DNA of 64,000 nt. Source: UBA7359 sp964523895 (lineage in GTDB: Bacteria; Pseudomonadota; Gammaproteobacteria; Eutrophobiales; Eutrophobiaceae). Both the position numbers and the translations under genes were made by a program. Where the stretch lies: contig CAZGBJ010000007.1 in the NCBI GenBank assembly GCA_964523895.1, positions 1 to 64,000 on the forward strand, read 5' to 3'. Each line of letters starts with the position of its first letter. Positions within the stretch are counted from its first letter, which is position 1. Under the pieces are notes generated by a model. It saw only the letters and a program-made list of their open reading frames with translations. It searched no databases and was not told the DNA's origin. Positions 61,650 through 64,000 of this stretch are shown here, piece by piece.

Positions 61650-63673
61650 AAACACTCGCTATTATTCAGGCAAGAATGGGGTCAACTCGATTACCTAATA
61701 AGGTTATGAGATCTGTTTCAGGTACTCCAATGATTGAATTGTTACTAATAAGGCTTTCACTCTCAAATAAAATAGACAAAATAATTATCGCCACACCCGA
61801 TTCTGTCGAGAATAAATCTTTGGTTAAACATGTCAAAAAACTTGGTTTTGACGTTTTTCAAGGCAGTGAACATGATGTTTTAGAAAGGTTTTACCAAGCT
61901 GCATTACCTTATTCTCCTGAGGCTATTGTACGTATAACTGCTGATTGCCCATTAATTGAACCCCGCATTGTTGATGAAATTATTTCTCGTTATTTTGAAT
62001 CCGATATTGATTACTTGAGTAATACTTGTCCGCCAACATTTCCAGATGGCTTAGATGTTGCGATATTTTCATTTTCTGCTCTTGAGCGCTCTCATAATGA
62101 AGCAACTACTAATTTTCAACGAGAACATGTTGTGCCTTATATTCGTGAATCAGGACTTTTTAAATTGGGTAATTATAGTAACGAAGACAATTTCTCTGAG
62201 GAAAGGTGGACGGTAGATGAGTTAGTCGATTTTGAAGTTATTGAATCGATATTTAAACATTTTCATCCGCGATATGATTTTGATTGGCTAGAAGTACTTG
62301 AACTTAAGAACATTAAGCCGGAGATATTTATGGCAAACCAACATCTTTCACGAAATGAAGGAAGTATATTGGGCACTGGTCAAAAATTATGGAAGCGTGC
62401 TAAACATGTTATTCCTGGAGGCAACATGTTGTTATCTAAGCGTGCAGAAATGTTTTTACCCGAGCATTGGCCTTCATACTTTAGTAAGGCGGAAGGCTGT
62501 AAAGTTTGGGACTTGGATGGAAACGAATTCATTGATATGTCCATTATGGGAATAGGAACAAATATTCTTGGATACGGGCACCCTGAGGTTGACGAAGCAG
62601 TTCACCAAGCTGTTAAATCTGGAAACATGTCGACATTTAATTGCCCCGAGGAAGTATATCTTGCGGAGAAATTAATCGAATTACACCCGTGGGCGAATAT
62701 GGTTCGCTTTGCACGGTCAGGAGGAGAGGCAAATGCTATTGCCATTCGAATTGCTAGAGCGGCATCAGGGAAACAAAATGTGGCTTTTTGTGGATATCAT
62801 GGTTGGCATGATTGGTATCTAGCTGCAAATCTAGGGGATGAAAAGAATCTTAATGGACATTTACTTCCAGGCTTGGAACCTAGGGGGGTGCCTGAATCAT
62901 TAAAAGGCACAGTGCATCCATTTAAATACAATGACTATGATGGGTTAGAGAAACTTGTAAATAAACATAACATTGGCGTGATAAAAATGGAAGTTTCAAG
63001 GAATCAAGAACCAATAGATGGGTTTCTAAATAAAATACGTAAGTTAGCGATTGAGCGTGGTATCGTTTTAATCTTTGATGAGTGTACTTCTGGATTTCGC
63101 CAAACACTTGGAGGTTTACATAAGCTTTATGGGGTTGAACCAGACATGGCAATATTCGGTAAGGCTTTGGGGAATGGTTATGCTATTACGGCAACAATAG
63201 GTAGACGTGAAATAATGGAAGCAGCGCAATCAACATTCATCAGTAGTACTTTCTGGACTGAACGAATAGGACCATCAGCAGGATTAAAAACTCTCGAAGT
63301 TATGGAGAAACTTAGATCTTGGGAACAAATCACAAGAACAGGACAAGAAATCGGAACAAGATGGACATTATTAGCAGATAAATATTCTCTACCAATTACG
63401 GTGTTTGGTTTACCTGCGCTAATTAAGTTTTCAATTAATAGTCAAAATGCATTAGCGTATAAAACTTTTATTACTCAGGAGATGCTTAGTAAAGGATATT
63501 TGGCCGGCAACAGCGTTTATGTTTGTACAGAACATACTCCTGCTATTCTTAATGGATATTTTGACGCTATGGAGTCTGTATTTGCACAAATACAAGAATG
63601 TGAAAATGGTCGAGATATTATGAGCCTTCTTCGAGGACCTATTTGTCATTCGGAATTCAAACGACTGAATTAA
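61634..63673 (+). CDS. Fusion of an SpsF/PseF-like cytidylyltransferase and a GSA-type aminotransferase
   Basis: The 679-residue protein joins two enzymes. Residues about 1-240 are an SpsF-like nucleotidyltransferase with IIQARMGSTRLPNKV (about 9-23), the likely CMP-sugar synthetase step. Residues about 245-665 are a class-III PLP aminotransferase of the glutamate-1-semialdehyde type, with PLP-lysine K510 in FGKALGNG and FDECTSGFRQ near 478. In known pathways the CMP step comes last, while the amino step comes early, so the fusion is not simply two adjacent steps. Such fusions occur in other surface-glycan loci. It overlaps the reductase gene by 16 bp. Confidence 0.88.
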   Translation: MESNIKTLAIIQARMGSTRLPNKVMRSVSGTPMIELLLIRLSLSNKIDKIIIATPDSVENKSLVKHVKKLGFDVFQGSEHDVLERFYQAALPYSPEAIVRITADCPLIEPRIVDEIISRYFESDIDYLSNTCPPTFPDGLDVAIFSFSALERSHNEATTNFQREHVVPYIRESGLFKLGNYSNEDNFSEERWTVDELVDFEVIESIFKHFHPRYDFDWLEVLELKNIKPEIFMANQHLSRNEGSILGTGQKLWKRAKHVIPGGNMLLSKRAEMFLPEHWPSYFSKAEGCKVWDLDGNEFIDMSIMGIGTNILGYGHPEVDEAVHQAVKSGNMSTFNCPEEVYLAEKLIELHPWANMVRFARSGGEANAIAIRIARAASGKQNVAFCGYHGWHDWYLAANLGDEKNLNGHLLPGLEPRGVPESLKGTVHPFKYNDYDGLEKLVNKHNIGVIKMEVSRNQEPIDGFLNKIRKLAIERGIVLIFDECTSGFRQTLGGLHKLYGVEPDMAIFGKALGNGYAITATIGRREIMEAAQSTFISSTFWTERIGPSAGLKTLEVMEKLRSWEQITRTGQEIGTRWTLLADKYSLPITVFGLPALIKFSINSQNALAYKTFITQEMLSKGYLAGNSVYVCTEHTPAILNGYFDAMESVFAQIQECENGRDIMSLLRGPICHSEFKRLN

Positions 63674-63710
63674 TTGCATCGCATTTAAAGGTGGAATTTT
63701 AATAAATCAA

Positions 63711-64000
63711 GTGTTCAATGTAGCTTTTAGAGTAGATGCTTCTAGAGAAATAGGAACAGGGCATGTTATGAGATGTCTTGCATTGGCCGATAAATTTCGA
63801 GAACAAGGAATAAAATCACATTTTGTTATGCGAGCACACATAGGCAATATGGCAACGCATGTTAAAGATGCTGATTATGGTGTTACGCTTTTACCTTCCG
63901 GAGAAGAAAACACATTCATTTCTACAGAGGATGAATCGAATGATTATGCTTCATGGTTGGGAGCAAGTTGGGTTGAAGATGCAGAAGACACCATACAAAA
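63711..64000 (+). CDS. pseG: UDP-sugar hydrolase, PseG-like (partial, runs off the end)
   Basis: The visible 96 residues read FRVDASREIGTGHVMRCLALA, the typical PseG/SpsG start with the catalytic-type GTGH motif. PseG removes UDP before the sialic-acid-like condensation. The start is uncertain: GTG 63711 is 16 bp from the AAAGGTGGA ribosome site, while an ATA at 63702 would be better spaced but is a rare start. The gene continues past the window. Confidence 0.85.
   Translation, partial: MFNVAFRVDASREIGTGHVMRCLALADKFREQGIKSHFVMRAHIGNMATHVKDADYGVTLLPSGEENTFISTEDESNDYASWLGASWVEDAEDTIQ

Noticed and set aside
1..64000. CRISPR array or phage/insertion-sequence transposase
   Set aside because: I looked for regularly spaced repeats and transposase or integrase motifs and found none; only non-autonomous palindromic repeats and TA pairs suggest mobility.

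Overview
The window looks like an AT-rich gammaproteobacterial chromosome or metagenome scaffold. Gammaproteobacterial signs are a NusG paralogue of the RfaH type with an exact ops site, gammaproteobacterial-style tRNA-Ala/tRNA-Glu, hopanoid genes with a one-enzyme squalene synthase, and Pfa- and Ole-type lipid genes like those of marine gammaproteobacteria. I cannot name the genus. Positions 7211-7310 are an N run flanked by identical 55 bp copies, so it is probably a false scaffold gap.

Layout. 1-6352: a SapC-family gene with small neighbours, a HigBA-type toxin-antitoxin (TA) pair, and a type I secretion ABC exporter and HlyD adaptor separated by a BrnTA pair on the other strand. 6563-15123 (minus): a hopanoid operon in the order squalene synthase, shc, hpnG, a PhyH-type dioxygenase, hpnN, hpnA. 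15404-39295 (plus): a tightly packed lipid operon of pfaD, a PfaA-like synthase (KS-AT-4xACP-KR-DH), gmd, fcl, galE, a PfaC-like synthase (KS-CLF-AT-DH-DH), oleA, oleB, oleC, oleD and a phosphopantetheinyl transferase. 39282-43295: a cyclic-nucleotide-binding protein, an HpnO-like aminotransferase, a frameshifted methyltransferase, a cytochrome P460 and a Sel1 protein. 43456-49288: acuI, hicB with a broken hicA, leuC, leuD, a methyltransferase and gltX. 49346-50530: tRNA-Ala, tRNA-Glu, a copy of the tRNA-Glu 3' end, an orphan antitoxin and a nested inverted-repeat element. 50663-64000: sugar-nucleotide genes, cysC, rfaH, a winged-helix regulator, an ops site, then a flippase and a pseudaminic-acid-type nonulosonate operon running off the end.

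How it fits together. The hopanoid and Pfa/Ole operons diverge from one 280 bp region, so two membrane or long-chain lipid programmes lie back to back. In the lipid operon the Pfa-type synthase probably builds a (poly)unsaturated acyl chain. OleA could condense two such chains head to head, and OleD, OleC and OleB would take the product to an olefin. Three sugar-nucleotide genes sit inside that operon, the last overlapping the PfaC-like start, which hints at a glycosylated product. At the right end, RfaH is encoded about 0.8 kb upstream of its apparent target, the ops site that leads the flippase/pse operon.

The most promising candidate for an undescribed system is the pfa-gmd-fcl-galE-pfa-oleABCD-PPTase operon, including an OleA with a tandem 13-residue repeat insertion.
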